Shown here piece after piece: positions 28,681-37,002 of a stretch of DNA of 64,000 bases (its first letter is position 1; each line of letters begins with the position of its first letter). The notes beneath the pieces are model-generated. The model saw only the letters and a list, made by a program, of their open reading frames with translations. It was not told the origin of the DNA and ran no database searches. This DNA comes from Microvirga ossetica (GTDB taxonomy: Bacteria > Pseudomonadota > Alphaproteobacteria > Rhizobiales > Beijerinckiaceae): positions 3,505,501 to 3,569,500 of the forward strand of contig NZ_CP016616.1 in assembly GCF_002741015.1 (NCBI RefSeq), in the 5' to 3' direction. The translations under genes were made by a program, and so were the position numbers.

Positions 28681-28698
28681 GCGCCCCGGAGGCTGGCC

Positions 28699-30369
28699 AT
28701 GGCCTCGCAGCGTTTCGACTACATCATCGTCGGCGGCGGAAGCGCCGGCTGCGTCGTTGCCAGCCGCCTCGTCGCCGAGCATGACGCAAGGGTTCTGTTG
28801 ATCGAGGCGGGACCGCGCAAAGTCAGCCGCATCCTGGCGATGCCTGCGGGCTACATGAAGTTTCTCGCCCGCGACACCTACCTGACGATGCACAAGGTGG
28901 TGCCGCAGCCGCAGCTCGAGGGGCGCTCGCCCATCGTGCCGCAGGCCAAGGTGCTGGGCGGCGGCAGCGCCGTGAACGCCATGGTCTATATTCGCGGGCA
29001 CGCGGAGGATTACGATTCCTGGGACGAGGCGCTGGGTGGTGCCGGCTGGAGCTACGAGGGCCTCCTGCCGCATTTCATCCGGCAGGAGGGAAACGATCAT
29101 CTCGGCAAGCCTTATCATGGCGTGCGCGGCCCTTTGAAGGTTTCGCATCTCGGGCAACACTCCGCGATGAGCCGCGCCTTCGTGCAGGCGCTGCAGGAGA
29201 AGGGCGTTCCCTACAACGCTGATTTCAACGGCGCCCGCCAGGCCGGCGTCGGCTTCATGCAGCACACGATCGATTGGGAGGCGCGCCGCCGCTGCAGCAC
29301 CGTCGACGCCTTCCTTCGCCCCGTCCTGTCCAACCTGAAGCTGACCATCGTCGCCGACACCGTGGCGACACGCATCCGCATCGAGAACGGGCGGGCGACG
29401 GGCGTGGAGGTGAAAGGTCCGTCCGGCGCGGAAACCTTTCACGCCGATTCCGAGGTGATCGTCGCGGCTGGCACCTACATGACGCCGAAGCTCATGATGC
29501 TCTCGGGCATCGGCCCCGCCGGCGTGCTCTCGCAGCATGGCATCGCCGTCCAGGCCGATCTGCCTGGCGTGGGGCAAAACCTGCAGGATCATCACGAGGT
29601 CCCGATCGTCGCGAGCACGACAGGGGCTTTCGGCTATTTCGGTCAGGATCGCGGCTTCGCCATGGTGGGCCACGGCCTCCAATACATGCTGTTCAAGTCG
29701 GGCGCCGTCACCACGACCGGCGTAGAGGCCTGCGCCTTCATCGATCCCGATGGAAACGCACGGCCGACGCTGCAGCTCTATTGCGTGCCGACGGTCTATC
29801 TCGACCGCGATGTCTCAGGCGTCGAGCCGACCCATGGCGTGACGCTGAATCCCTGCCTCCTGCGGCCGAAGGCGCGAGGCTCAGTGCGCCTTGCATCGGC
29901 CGATCCGCTCGCAGCGCCCCAGGTCGATCCGCAATTCTTCGGCGACCCGGAGGATCTGCGCCTGACCGTCGCGGGTCTGCGCTATGCCCGGGAGGTTCTG
30001 GCGACGAGCCCGGTGCGGGGCATGGTCGACAGGGAGATCTTCCCGGGACCGGATGTCATGTCGGACGAGGCACTCGCGGCGCATTGCCGACGCACCGTCA
30101 AGACGAACTATCATCCCGTCGGCACCTGCAGGATGGGCCGCGAGACCGATCGCGACGCCGTCGTCACGCCGGACCTCAAGGTGCGCGGCATCGAGGGCTT
30201 AAGGATCGTCGACGCCTCCATCATGCCGACGATCACCAGCGGCAACACCAATGCGCCCGTGCTTGCCATCGCCGACAAAGCCGTCGATATCTTGATGGGC
30301 CGCGCCGACAGGAAGGATGCAGGCCAGCCTGTTTCTCGCGCACGCACTTCCCATGCCAATCAGGTTTAA
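28699..30369 (+). CDS. GMC-family FAD-dependent oxidoreductase (choline/alcohol dehydrogenase-like)
   Basis: A 556-residue flavoprotein. N-terminal FAD motif IIVGGGSAGCVVASRL (about 8-23), GMC signature regions GGGSAVNAMVYIRGHAEDYD and the C-terminal catalytic segment NYHPVGTCRMG with the active-site histidine. The second FAD contact NTNAPVLAIADKAVDIL is also present. It lies between the polyol ATPase and the mannitol-type dehydrogenase, 18 bp after the former. Oxidation of a polyol or sugar alcohol to aldehyde or ketose is inferred; betaine-related choline oxidation is less likely here. Confidence 0.82.
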   Translation: MASQRFDYIIVGGGSAGCVVASRLVAEHDARVLLIEAGPRKVSRILAMPAGYMKFLARDTYLTMHKVVPQPQLEGRSPIVPQAKVLGGGSAVNAMVYIRGHAEDYDSWDEALGGAGWSYEGLLPHFIRQEGNDHLGKPYHGVRGPLKVSHLGQHSAMSRAFVQALQEKGVPYNADFNGARQAGVGFMQHTIDWEARRRCSTVDAFLRPVLSNLKLTIVADTVATRIRIENGRATGVEVKGPSGAETFHADSEVIVAAGTYMTPKLMMLSGIGPAGVLSQHGIAVQADLPGVGQNLQDHHEVPIVASTTGAFGYFGQDRGFAMVGHGLQYMLFKSGAVTTTGVEACAFIDPDGNARPTLQLYCVPTVYLDRDVSGVEPTHGVTLNPCLLRPKARGSVRLASADPLAAPQVDPQFFGDPEDLRLTVAGLRYAREVLATSPVRGMVDREIFPGPDVMSDEALAAHCRRTVKTNYHPVGTCRMGRETDRDAVVTPDLKVRGIEGLRIVDASIMPTITSGNTNAPVLAIADKAVDILMGRADRKDAGQPVSRARTSHANQV

Positions 30370-30375
30370 GGTGTC

Positions 30376-31860
30376 ATGAGCCAGCCTCTCAATCTTTCAG
30401 CCCTTACCGCCCTTCCGTCCACGATCGCACGGCCGAACTACGCCCGCGATGCCCTGCGCGCCGGCATCCTGCATATCGGCGTCGGCAATTTTCACCGCGC
30501 CCATCAGGCGGTCTATCTCGACGACCTGTTCAACCGGGGCAGGCATCTCGACTGGGCGCTGCTCGGGGCGGGCGTGCGCGCGGGCGATCAGGCCATGCGC
30601 AGCGCTCTTGAGCCGCAGGACTGGCTCACCACCGTGGTGGAGCTGGAGCCCGGTGCGAATTCCGCCCGGGTGACGGGCGCCATGACCGGCTTCGTCCCGG
30701 TCGGCGAGGATGCCGCCCCCATTGTCGATGCGCTCGACGATGCAGCGCTGCGCATCGTGTCGCTGACCGTGACCGAGGGCGGCTACTGCATCGATCCCGC
30801 GACCGGATCCTTCAATCCCGAGCATCCGGACATCCGCCACGATGCCGCCCATCCCGACAGGCCGAAGGGCGTGTTCGGCGCGCTAGTCGCGGCCCTGAAG
30901 CGCCGCCGCGACCGGGGTGCTGCGCCCTTCACCGTGATGTCGTGCGACAACATCCCCCATAACGGGCGCGTGGCGATGGATGCGGTGGCGGGGCTCGCCG
31001 AGCTCACCGATCCGGCGCTCGCCGCCTTCATTCGCGAGAAGGTGGCGTTCCCGAACAGCATGGTCGACCGCATCACGCCGGCGACCACGGACCGCGAGCG
31101 CAGCATGCTCGAGGAACGCTTCGGGATCCGCGACAACTGGCCGGTCTTCTGCGAGCCGTTCCGGCAATGGGTGCTCGAAGACAACTTCCCCACCGGGCGC
31201 CCGGCGCTGGAGGATGTGGGCGTCACCTTCACATCGGAGGTCGCAGCCTTCGAATTGATGAAGCTGCGCATTCTCAACGGCGGCCATGCGGCGATCGCCT
31301 ATCCCGCCGCGCTGATGGGCATCCACTTCGTGCACGATGCCATGGCCGATCCGCTGGTGCGGGGCTTCCTCGACAAGCTGGAGGCGGAGGAGATCATCCC
31401 GCATGTGCCGCCGGTGCCGGGCGTCGACCTTAAGGCGTATTACGGCACCATCGCGCAGCGCTTCGCCAATCCGGATGTGGGCGACACCATTCCGCGCCTT
31501 GCGCAGGACGGCTCCAACCGGCAGCCGAAATTCATCCTGCCCTCGACCCGCGACCGGCTGAAGGCCGGCGGCGACGTGACGGGGCTGGCGCTCGAATCCG
31601 CTTTGTGGTGCCGCTATTGCGCCGGCACCACCGATACGGGCGACGTGGTGCGGCTCGACGATCCGAATGCGGCCCGGCTCGTGCCCCTGGCGCTGGCGGC
31701 GAAGGACGATCCGGCCAAGTTCCTGGGCCTGCGCGACATCTTCGGCGATGTCGCCGATGCGCGGCCGTTCCGCGCGCATTTCGAGGTCGCCCTGAACAGC
31801 CTGTGGCGGCATGGCACGCGGGCAACGCTGCAGCGCTATCTGAACGGCGAGCGTTTGTGA
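30376..31860 (+). CDS. Mannitol/fructuronate dehydrogenase-family polyol dehydrogenase
   Basis: A 494-residue long-chain polyol-specific dehydrogenase. The N-terminal domain has ILHIGVGNFHRAHQAVYLDD. The catalytic segment MKLRILNGGHAAIAYPAALM contains the lysine and the N/H residues conserved in mannitol 2-dehydrogenase. It uses NAD(P) to convert a polyol to a ketose. It is 6 bp after the GMC gene and ends the operon. Mannitol, arabitol or sorbitol are possible substrates. No sugar kinase is adjacent, so the ketose must be handled elsewhere. Confidence 0.85.
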   Translation: MSQPLNLSALTALPSTIARPNYARDALRAGILHIGVGNFHRAHQAVYLDDLFNRGRHLDWALLGAGVRAGDQAMRSALEPQDWLTTVVELEPGANSARVTGAMTGFVPVGEDAAPIVDALDDAALRIVSLTVTEGGYCIDPATGSFNPEHPDIRHDAAHPDRPKGVFGALVAALKRRRDRGAAPFTVMSCDNIPHNGRVAMDAVAGLAELTDPALAAFIREKVAFPNSMVDRITPATTDRERSMLEERFGIRDNWPVFCEPFRQWVLEDNFPTGRPALEDVGVTFTSEVAAFELMKLRILNGGHAAIAYPAALMGIHFVHDAMADPLVRGFLDKLEAEEIIPHVPPVPGVDLKAYYGTIAQRFANPDVGDTIPRLAQDGSNRQPKFILPSTRDRLKAGGDVTGLALESALWCRYCAGTTDTGDVVRLDDPNAARLVPLALAAKDDPAKFLGLRDIFGDVADARPFRAHFEVALNSLWRHGTRATLQRYLNGERL

Positions 31861-31908
31861 CCGCGCTCAGAAATCTGGCTCATAAAAGGAAGAGCAGCGC
31901 CTATAGGC

Positions 31909-32166
31909 TCTCCTCCCCCTTGTGGCGAGGAGTTGGAGATGTGAGCGCACGCTTGTCCTGCTAACCGAGAGGTTGCCGCAGCTTCACCTCTCCCCGGTGG
32001 GGAGAGGTCGAGCGCAGCGAGGGTGAGGGGGCACAGGTTCATCCGGATAAGGTGTAACCCCTCTCTCGCGCGTCCGGCGCGACCTCTCCCTCAAGGAGAG
32101 GTGGGCCAGTGCCGTGTTTTCACAGGTTATCGCTCACACCCCAACCCTCAATTCCTCCCCATAACG
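31909..32166. repeat. Nested REP-like palindromic elements
   Basis: Four related units fill most of the 345-bp gap between convergent genes. The inner pair is head to head. Copy A (about 31985-32030) has perfect stem ACCTCTCCCC-GGT-GGGGAGAGGT, then a tail ending GGGTGAGGGGG. Copy B (about 32057-32103, reverse orientation) has ACCTCTCC-N5-GGAGAGGT and an equivalent tail. The outer pair is more degenerate: copy C (about 31909-31943) ends GGAGATGTGAG, and copy D (about 32129-32166) is its inverse. This is the layout of a BIME; such elements are scattered through alphaproteobacterial genomes and may also end transcription. Confidence 0.6.
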
Positions 32167-32205
32167 GGAAAGGAAACAGCCGTCACAGCTTTATGGGCCA
32201 TCCGC

Positions 32206-33243
32206 TCAGGCGGGCATGTCTATCTGCACCTTGACCGAGCTCGGCGGCATCGCCTTGGCGAAGTCGAAAGCCGCAATGCTGTCCTCGAAGGCGAAGCGGT
32301 CCGTGATCAGCGGCTTCACGTCGATCTTGCCCGAGGCGATCATCGCGACGGCGCGCGGATAGACATGAGCATAGCGGAAGACGTTTTCGACTCTGACCTC
32401 CTTCACCTGCGCCTTGCTCACGTCATAGGCGAAGGGCTCGAGGGGAATACCGACCAGGGCGACCTTTCCACCGGGGCAGACGAGATCGAACATCTCGGCC
32501 ATGGCAGGCCCATAGCCTGAGCATTCGAACAGCACGTCGGCGCCCCATCCGTCGGTTTCGCGCCCGACGACTTCCTGAAGGTTCTGGCTCCTGACATTGA
32601 CGGGAAGGACGGCACCGAGCTTGCTCGCAAGCTCCAGCTTCGGCTCATGGACGTCGCTGACGATGACCCGTGCGCATCCGGCGGCGAGGGCCGCCAAAAT
32701 CGTCACCATCCCGATCGGCCCGGCGCCGATGACCACCGCGATATCGCCGGGCTGCACCTGGACCTTGGTGGCCGCATGCACACCGACCGCCAGGGGCTCC
32801 ACCATCGCGCCCTCGGCATAGCTCACGTGATCGGGCAGCTTGAAGGTGAAGTCGGCCGGATGGACGACGCTCGGCCGCAGCACGCCATGCACGGGCGGCG
32901 TCGCCCAGAAGCGAACGGCCGGATCGAGATTGTATTTCCCGAGCCGCGTTGCCCGGCTCGCCGGATCGGGAATGCCGGGCTCCATGCAAACCCTGTCGCC
33001 GGGCTTCAGCGCGGTCACATCCGAGCCGACCTCGACGATCTCGCCTGCCGCCTCGTGGCCGAGGATCATCGGCTCCCGGACCACGAACGGGCCGATGGCA
33101 CCGTGGGTGTAGTAGTGCACGTCGCTGCCGCAGACGCCGATCGTGCGAAGGGCAACGCGAACATCCCTGGGCCCGAGCTCGTCCTCGACGGGAAAGTCCC
33201 TCAAGGCGAGCTCGTCTTTGCGCTCCAGCACCAGCGCCTTCAT
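32206..33243 (-). CDS. Zinc-dependent alcohol dehydrogenase, xylitol/sorbitol dehydrogenase type
   Basis: A 345-residue medium-chain dehydrogenase. Catalytic zinc ligands appear in [15 protein letters not shown] and [13 protein letters not shown], and the NAD site in [21 protein letters not shown]. The loop that in many family members holds four structural-zinc cysteines reads [18 protein letters not shown] and lacks them. Oxidation of xylitol or another polyol to a ketose with NAD+ is expected. It is separated from the SDR gene by 132 bp and from the polyol operon by REP-like repeats, so it may serve either island. Confidence 0.85.
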   Translation of the reverse strand: MKALVLERKDELALRDFPVEDELGPRDVRVALRTIGVCGSDVHYYTHGAIGPFVVREPMILGHEAAGEIVEVGSDVTALKPGDRVCMEPGIPDPASRATRLGKYNLDPAVRFWATPPVHGVLRPSVVHPADFTFKLPDHVSYAEGAMVEPLAVGVHAATKVQVQPGDIAVVIGAGPIGMVTILAALAAGCARVIVSDVHEPKLELASKLGAVLPVNVRSQNLQEVVGRETDGWGADVLFECSGYGPAMAEMFDLVCPGGKVALVGIPLEPFAYDVSKAQVKEVRVENVFRYAHVYPRAVAMIASGKIDVKPLITDRFAFEDSIAAFDFAKAMPPSSVKVQIDMPA

Positions 33244-33375
33244 GGCTCGATCTCCTCACGCTTCGCTCGGTGGGTGGGATGCCACCGCAGGATCATCGGC
33301 CCTGTTGAATATTGCCTCCCGGCGGCGACAATCCAGAAGCCGCAGGGAAATTCCGCCCGTCGGCAGTGACGGCGT

Positions 33376-34137
33376 CTATCGGCCCATGAGGCCAGCAGCC
33401 GTGAAGCCGCCATCCACGCACATGGTCTGCCCGGTCACGAAGCCGGCCTTCGCGTGATCGAGCAGAAAGACCGCCATGCTGGCGATCTCCGACGGCTTGC
33501 CGTAGCGCTTTTGGGGAACCCGGGAGAGCCACTCGGCCCGGATCTCGTCGGTGTGCACTTCCTTGACGAGCGGGGTCTCGATCGGCCCCGGCGCAACCGC
33601 GTTGACCCGGATCCCCGACTCCGCAAGCTCCACGGCCATCACCTGGGTCATCATGATGACGGCGCCCTTCGATGCGCCGTAGGCGACGCGGCCCACATTG
33701 CCGCGAATGCCGGAGACCGATGCGATGTTGACGATGGACCCGCGTCCGCGCTCGCGCATGCGCTTGGCGATCTCGCGGGAGACCACGAAGCTGCCGACGA
33801 CATTGACGTCGAGAATGCGGCGAAAATCATTGGCACCGGTGTCGAGGCAGAACTGGTCACGCGCGATGCCGGCGGAGTTGACGAGGCCGGTGATCGGGCC
33901 GAACTCGGCCTCGCAGCGCTCGACCGCCTGCACGACGGCCGCCTCGTCCGCGATGTCGAGCTGCACGAAGCGGACGAGCTCGCCCGAGGCTTTGAGCGCT
34001 TCCCGGCATTGGGCGAGGCTTCGCTCGTCACGGTCGACGACCATGGCGCGCCAGCCATTTTCAAGCACGGCCTCGACGATGGCGAGGCCGATGCCCGAGG
34101 CTCCGCCGGTGACGAATACGGTTTCCTGCGTCGACAT
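33376..34137 (-). CDS. Short-chain dehydrogenase/reductase (SDR)
   Basis: A 253-residue classical SDR. It has a cofactor motif TGGASGIG near residues 10-17 and NSAG at the expected place. Catalytic Ser and Tyr-xxx-Lys lie in NIASVSGIRGN and VAYGASKGAV, and the C-terminal VDGG segment follows. The start is MSTQETVF (ATG complement of 34135-34137); the frame remains open upstream inside the ligase gene but has no homology there. It lies 31 bp after the acyl-CoA ligase. Substrate unknown; probably oxidation of a hydroxy-acid or acyl intermediate of this pathway. Confidence 0.85.
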   Translation of the reverse strand: MSTQETVFVTGGASGIGLAIVEAVLENGWRAMVVDRDERSLAQCREALKASGELVRFVQLDIADEAAVVQAVERCEAEFGPITGLVNSAGIARDQFCLDTGANDFRRILDVNVVGSFVVSREIAKRMRERGRGSIVNIASVSGIRGNVGRVAYGASKGAVIMMTQVMAVELAESGIRVNAVAPGPIETPLVKEVHTDEIRAEWLSRVPQKRYGKPSEIASMAVFLLDHAKAGFVTGQTMCVDGGFTAAGLMGR

Positions 34138-34168
34138 GGCGTTTCTCCGCTGTCGGGAAGGCATAAAG

Positions 34169-35809
34169 CTATTGGGCGGACGGCTCGACGGGCCGTTCGA
34201 GAGGGAGGCATCCTTTCGCCTCAAGCTCCTCCCGGATCGTCTTCTTGGTGATCTTTCCATAGGCCGATTTCGGCAGGGCATCCCAGAAGAAGACCCTCTT
34301 CGGCAGCTTGTAGCGGGCGATCCTGCTCTCGAGCCAGGCGAGGAGTTCGCGCTCGTCGAGCGCCGCCTCAGGTCGCAGCGCGCAGACTGCAACCCCGACT
34401 TCGCCCCAGGTCCGGTCGGGCACGCCCAGCACTGCCACCTCGGCGATGGCGGGATGGGTGAGGATCTTCTCCTCGATCTCGCGCGGATAGATGTTCGAGC
34501 CGCCCGAGATGTACATGTCGGAGGCGCGTCCGGTGATGTAGAGGAAGCCTTGCGCGTCCACGTGGCCGAGATCGCCGGTTCGGAACCAGCCGTCGCGAAA
34601 CGCCTTCCGGTTGGCTTCGGGGTTGTCGTAGTAGCCGGCAAAGACGGCGGGGCCGCAGACGCAGATCTCGCCCGTCGCACCGGGCGCCACCTCGCGCCCC
34701 TGATCGTCCTGAATCGAAACCTGCATGCCCGTCCGCTCGTAGCCGCAGGTTCCGACCTTCACGTGTGGTCCATCCTCGGGCTCATGGAGCGCCGGCGGCA
34801 GCACGGTGATGTTGCCCGTCACCTCGCCGAGGCCGAAATACTGCACCAGCACCTTTCCGAGCGTCTTGAGCGCGTGTTTCTGATCCTCCCGGTACATGGG
34901 AGCGCCGGCATAGATGACATAGCGTAGGGAGGAATGGTCGTGCGCGTCGACGGAGGGGTGCTCGGTCAGCAGCTTGACGATCGTCGGCACCGTGAACAGG
35001 TTCGTCACGCGCCAGCGCTCCACCAATGTCCAGGCCTCGTCGATATCGAAGCGGTCGCTCGACAAAAGGATCGTCTTCACGGCGCGCGCCACCTGCACGA
35101 GCTGATGGACCCCCGCCCCATGCGAGAGCGGGGCGACCACCAGCGAGGCATCCGCATGGGTCGTGCCGGGCATCAGGTCGCAGAGATGGTTCGTGATCAC
35201 GAAGTCCATCTGGCCATGGGTGAGCACGGCGGCCTTCGGGCGCCCGGTCGTGCCGGAGGTGAAGAAGAACCAGCACGGATCGTCGTGCTCCACGCCCGCC
35301 ACGGTAACGGGCTGGGACATGTGGTCCTCCACAAGCGCGTCGTAGTCTTCGCCGAAACTCGAGCGCCCGATGGAGATCACGAAGCGGATCGCCGGTGCTG
35401 CCTGCCGCACGGTCGCGGCGTGCTCGGGAAAGTCGCTGTGGCAGATCATGCCGGACGCGCCGCTCGCCTGCGCCAGATAGGCGACCTCGTCCGGCGTCTG
35501 GCGGAAGTTCGTCGGCACCCAGACGGCGCCGAGCCGGAAGCAGGCGAACATCGATTCGAACATCTGGTTGCAGTTCTTGGACTGCACCAGCACGCGGTCT
35601 CCCTTTCGGATCCCCTTTGCGGCAAGCGCTGCCGCCATCGCATCGACGCGCCGGTCGAGATCCGACCATGTCCAGTTGCGATCGCCCCAGACGAAGCCGA
35701 TCTCGTCCGCATGCCGGCGCGCCGCCTGCCGTAGGAAATGCGACAGGTTCATCACCCGGTTCGATTCGCGCCTGATGCTGCCGGGAGGAGGGGAGGAGCT
35801 GTCGGTCAT
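34169..35809 (-). CDS. AMP-dependent acyl-CoA synthetase/ligase (ANL superfamily)
   Basis: A 546-residue adenylating enzyme that activates a carboxylic acid with ATP and CoA. Motifs are FFFTSGTTGRPKAAVLTHG (P-loop, about 185-205), FGLGEVTGN, WFRTGDLGHVDAQGFLYITG, SGGSNIYPREIE and the catalytic lysine in PKSAYGKITKK. Length is normal. It follows the IclR gene by 25 bp and precedes an SDR by 31 bp. The substrate is probably the carboxylate imported by the TRAP transporter across the divergent promoter. Chain length or aromatic preference cannot be read. Confidence 0.88.
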   Translation of the reverse strand: MTDSSSPPPGSIRRESNRVMNLSHFLRQAARRHADEIGFVWGDRNWTWSDLDRRVDAMAAALAAKGIRKGDRVLVQSKNCNQMFESMFACFRLGAVWVPTNFRQTPDEVAYLAQASGASGMICHSDFPEHAATVRQAAPAIRFVISIGRSSFGEDYDALVEDHMSQPVTVAGVEHDDPCWFFFTSGTTGRPKAAVLTHGQMDFVITNHLCDLMPGTTHADASLVVAPLSHGAGVHQLVQVARAVKTILLSSDRFDIDEAWTLVERWRVTNLFTVPTIVKLLTEHPSVDAHDHSSLRYVIYAGAPMYREDQKHALKTLGKVLVQYFGLGEVTGNITVLPPALHEPEDGPHVKVGTCGYERTGMQVSIQDDQGREVAPGATGEICVCGPAVFAGYYDNPEANRKAFRDGWFRTGDLGHVDAQGFLYITGRASDMYISGGSNIYPREIEEKILTHPAIAEVAVLGVPDRTWGEVGVAVCALRPEAALDERELLAWLESRIARYKLPKRVFFWDALPKSAYGKITKKTIREELEAKGCLPLERPVEPSAQ

Positions 35810-35834
35810 GTGCTTCGTTCCAGGATCGCGATTG

Positions 35835-36656
35835 TTAGAGGAACATCGTGCGGAGCTTGCCTTCGATGCGCTCCACTTCGACCTTCATGTGCCGAGCGAG
35901 TTCGGGCTGCCGCTCGGCGTTCATGCGAATATCGATCGCCGCGATGCTGAGCGCACCCGCCACCCGGCCGTCAGGAAACATGACCGCGGTGCCGAGCCCC
36001 CAGGAGCCGGCGACGATGCGACCGGGATTGAGGGCGTAGCCGCGCTCGCGCGTCTTCGCCACATCCTCCCGGATCTGCGCCTCGGGGTAAAAGGCATATT
36101 GCGTCTCCAGAGCCTTCCGGTTCGCCGCAAGCACGCGCTCCACCTCGTCATCGCTGAGGGCGGACAGCATGGCGAGGGAACCGGCTCCGATCCCGAGCGG
36201 ATGCTGGTTGCCGGCCTGCAGCGCGTGGGTGCGAACGGGATAGGTGCCCTCCTCGCGATGAAGGCAGATGGCGTAGTTGCCACGCTTCACGGATACGAAG
36301 CTCGTATCCATGGTGACCTCGGACAGGTTGCGCAGGCTTTCGAGCGAGAGTTCGAGCAGGCCGTGGCGCCGCGAGGCGAGCGTGCCGAGAACATAGGCCT
36401 CTTCGCCCAGGTAATAACGCCGCGTGCGCGCCTCCTGCTCGACGAGTCCCGCGCGCATCAGGGCGAGCAGCAGCCGCCGCGCCGTCGGCTTGTTGAGGCC
36501 GCTGTCCTCGACGATGTCGCTCAGCTTGGCGCCGCCCTCTGCCTCGCGCCCGACCAGCGCCAGCAGGCGCAGGGCGCGGTCGACGCTTTGGGATCCTGAC
36601 AGATCGCCGGTCGCTAGGGGAGCATCATCCATCGTGCTGGTCCGTCGATGATCCAT
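35835..36656 (-). CDS. IclR-family transcriptional regulator (second copy in window)
   Basis: A 273-residue regulator. Winged HTH lies at about residues 25-85 (SVDRALRLLALVG, then LNKPTARRLLLALMRAGLVE) and the IclR effector domain follows. The annotated ATG at 36656 lies inside an operator-like palindrome (36650-36668); an internal ATG at 36632 (MDDAPLATG) is an alternative start eight codons in. It faces the TRAP operon and heads the leftward ligase-SDR-ADH group, so it probably controls both arms. Confidence 0.88.
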   Translation of the reverse strand: MDHRRTSTMDDAPLATGDLSGSQSVDRALRLLALVGREAEGGAKLSDIVEDSGLNKPTARRLLLALMRAGLVEQEARTRRYYLGEEAYVLGTLASRRHGLLELSLESLRNLSEVTMDTSFVSVKRGNYAICLHREEGTYPVRTHALQAGNQHPLGIGAGSLAMLSALSDDEVERVLAANRKALETQYAFYPEAQIREDVAKTRERGYALNPGRIVAGSWGLGTAVMFPDGRVAGALSIAAIDIRMNAERQPELARHMKVEVERIEGKLRTMFL

Positions 36657-36668
36657 AATGTGGACCTA
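36650..36668. promoter_or_regulatory. IclR operator site 1 (overlaps iclR start)
   Basis: GATCCATA-ATG-TGGACCTA, with inverted TCCA/TGGA core. It is identical outside the central 3 bases to site 2, 120 bp away. It overlaps the ATG at 36656 used for the IclR gene, fitting autorepression. Confidence 0.6.
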
Positions 36669-36769
36669 AAAATTCCACGCTCGAACTTCAGTCGCAGGCT
36701 AAATTGCTTCGACTCATGTTGCAATGGCTTGCAAGAAGTGTATCTTTTCGCCAGCCGTTAGGAAATAAA

Positions 36770-36788
36770 GATCCATACAATGGACCTA
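36770..36788. promoter_or_regulatory. IclR operator site 2 (TRAP operon side)
   Basis: GATCCATA-CAA-TGGACCTA, containing perfect inverted repeat TCCAT-ACA-ATGGA. It shares 16 of 19 positions with site 1 and lies about 215 bp before the TRAP start codon. Two matching copies in one divergent region are unlikely by chance and point to the neighbouring IclR protein. Confidence 0.6.
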
Positions 36789-36835
36789 TCCAATCGCATT
36801 CATTGCGATTGCCGCGAAAACGGGAAGGACGCACA

Positions 36836-36982
36836 ATGAAGGCCGAGGGAACCCGAATGAGCCCTCTCAATCACGGCAGCGGAGGCATCCGTTCGCTTGC
36901 CCAGTCGGAGTGCGAGGTACCGCGCGGGATTCGCAACCGGTCGTCCCTGAGCCATGCGCGGCCCTGGAACGCGGCAGCGTGA
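36836..36982 (+). CDS. Possible 48-residue leader or small ORF before TRAP operon
   Basis: ORF starting MKAEGTRMSPLNHG and ending PWNAAA, 20 bp before the TRAP gene, with GGAAGGA upstream of the ATG. It has no hydrophobic segment and no recognised family. It could be a translated leader, or only the untranslated 5' region of the TRAP message. The rest of the 346-bp gap holds the two operator sites and presumably both promoters. Confidence 0.25.
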   Translation: MKAEGTRMSPLNHGSGGIRSLAQSECEVPRGIRNRSSLSHARPWNAAA

Positions 36983-37002
36983 ATTGAGATAGGGAGAGCA
37001 AC

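Noticed and set aside
31909..32166. CRISPR array
   Set aside because: Repeats are inverted, unequal and too few, with no regular spacers or cas genes.
33376..34680. Long SDR frame extended into the acyl-CoA ligase gene
   Set aside because: SDR homology starts at 34137; the upstream part is a shadow of the ligase.
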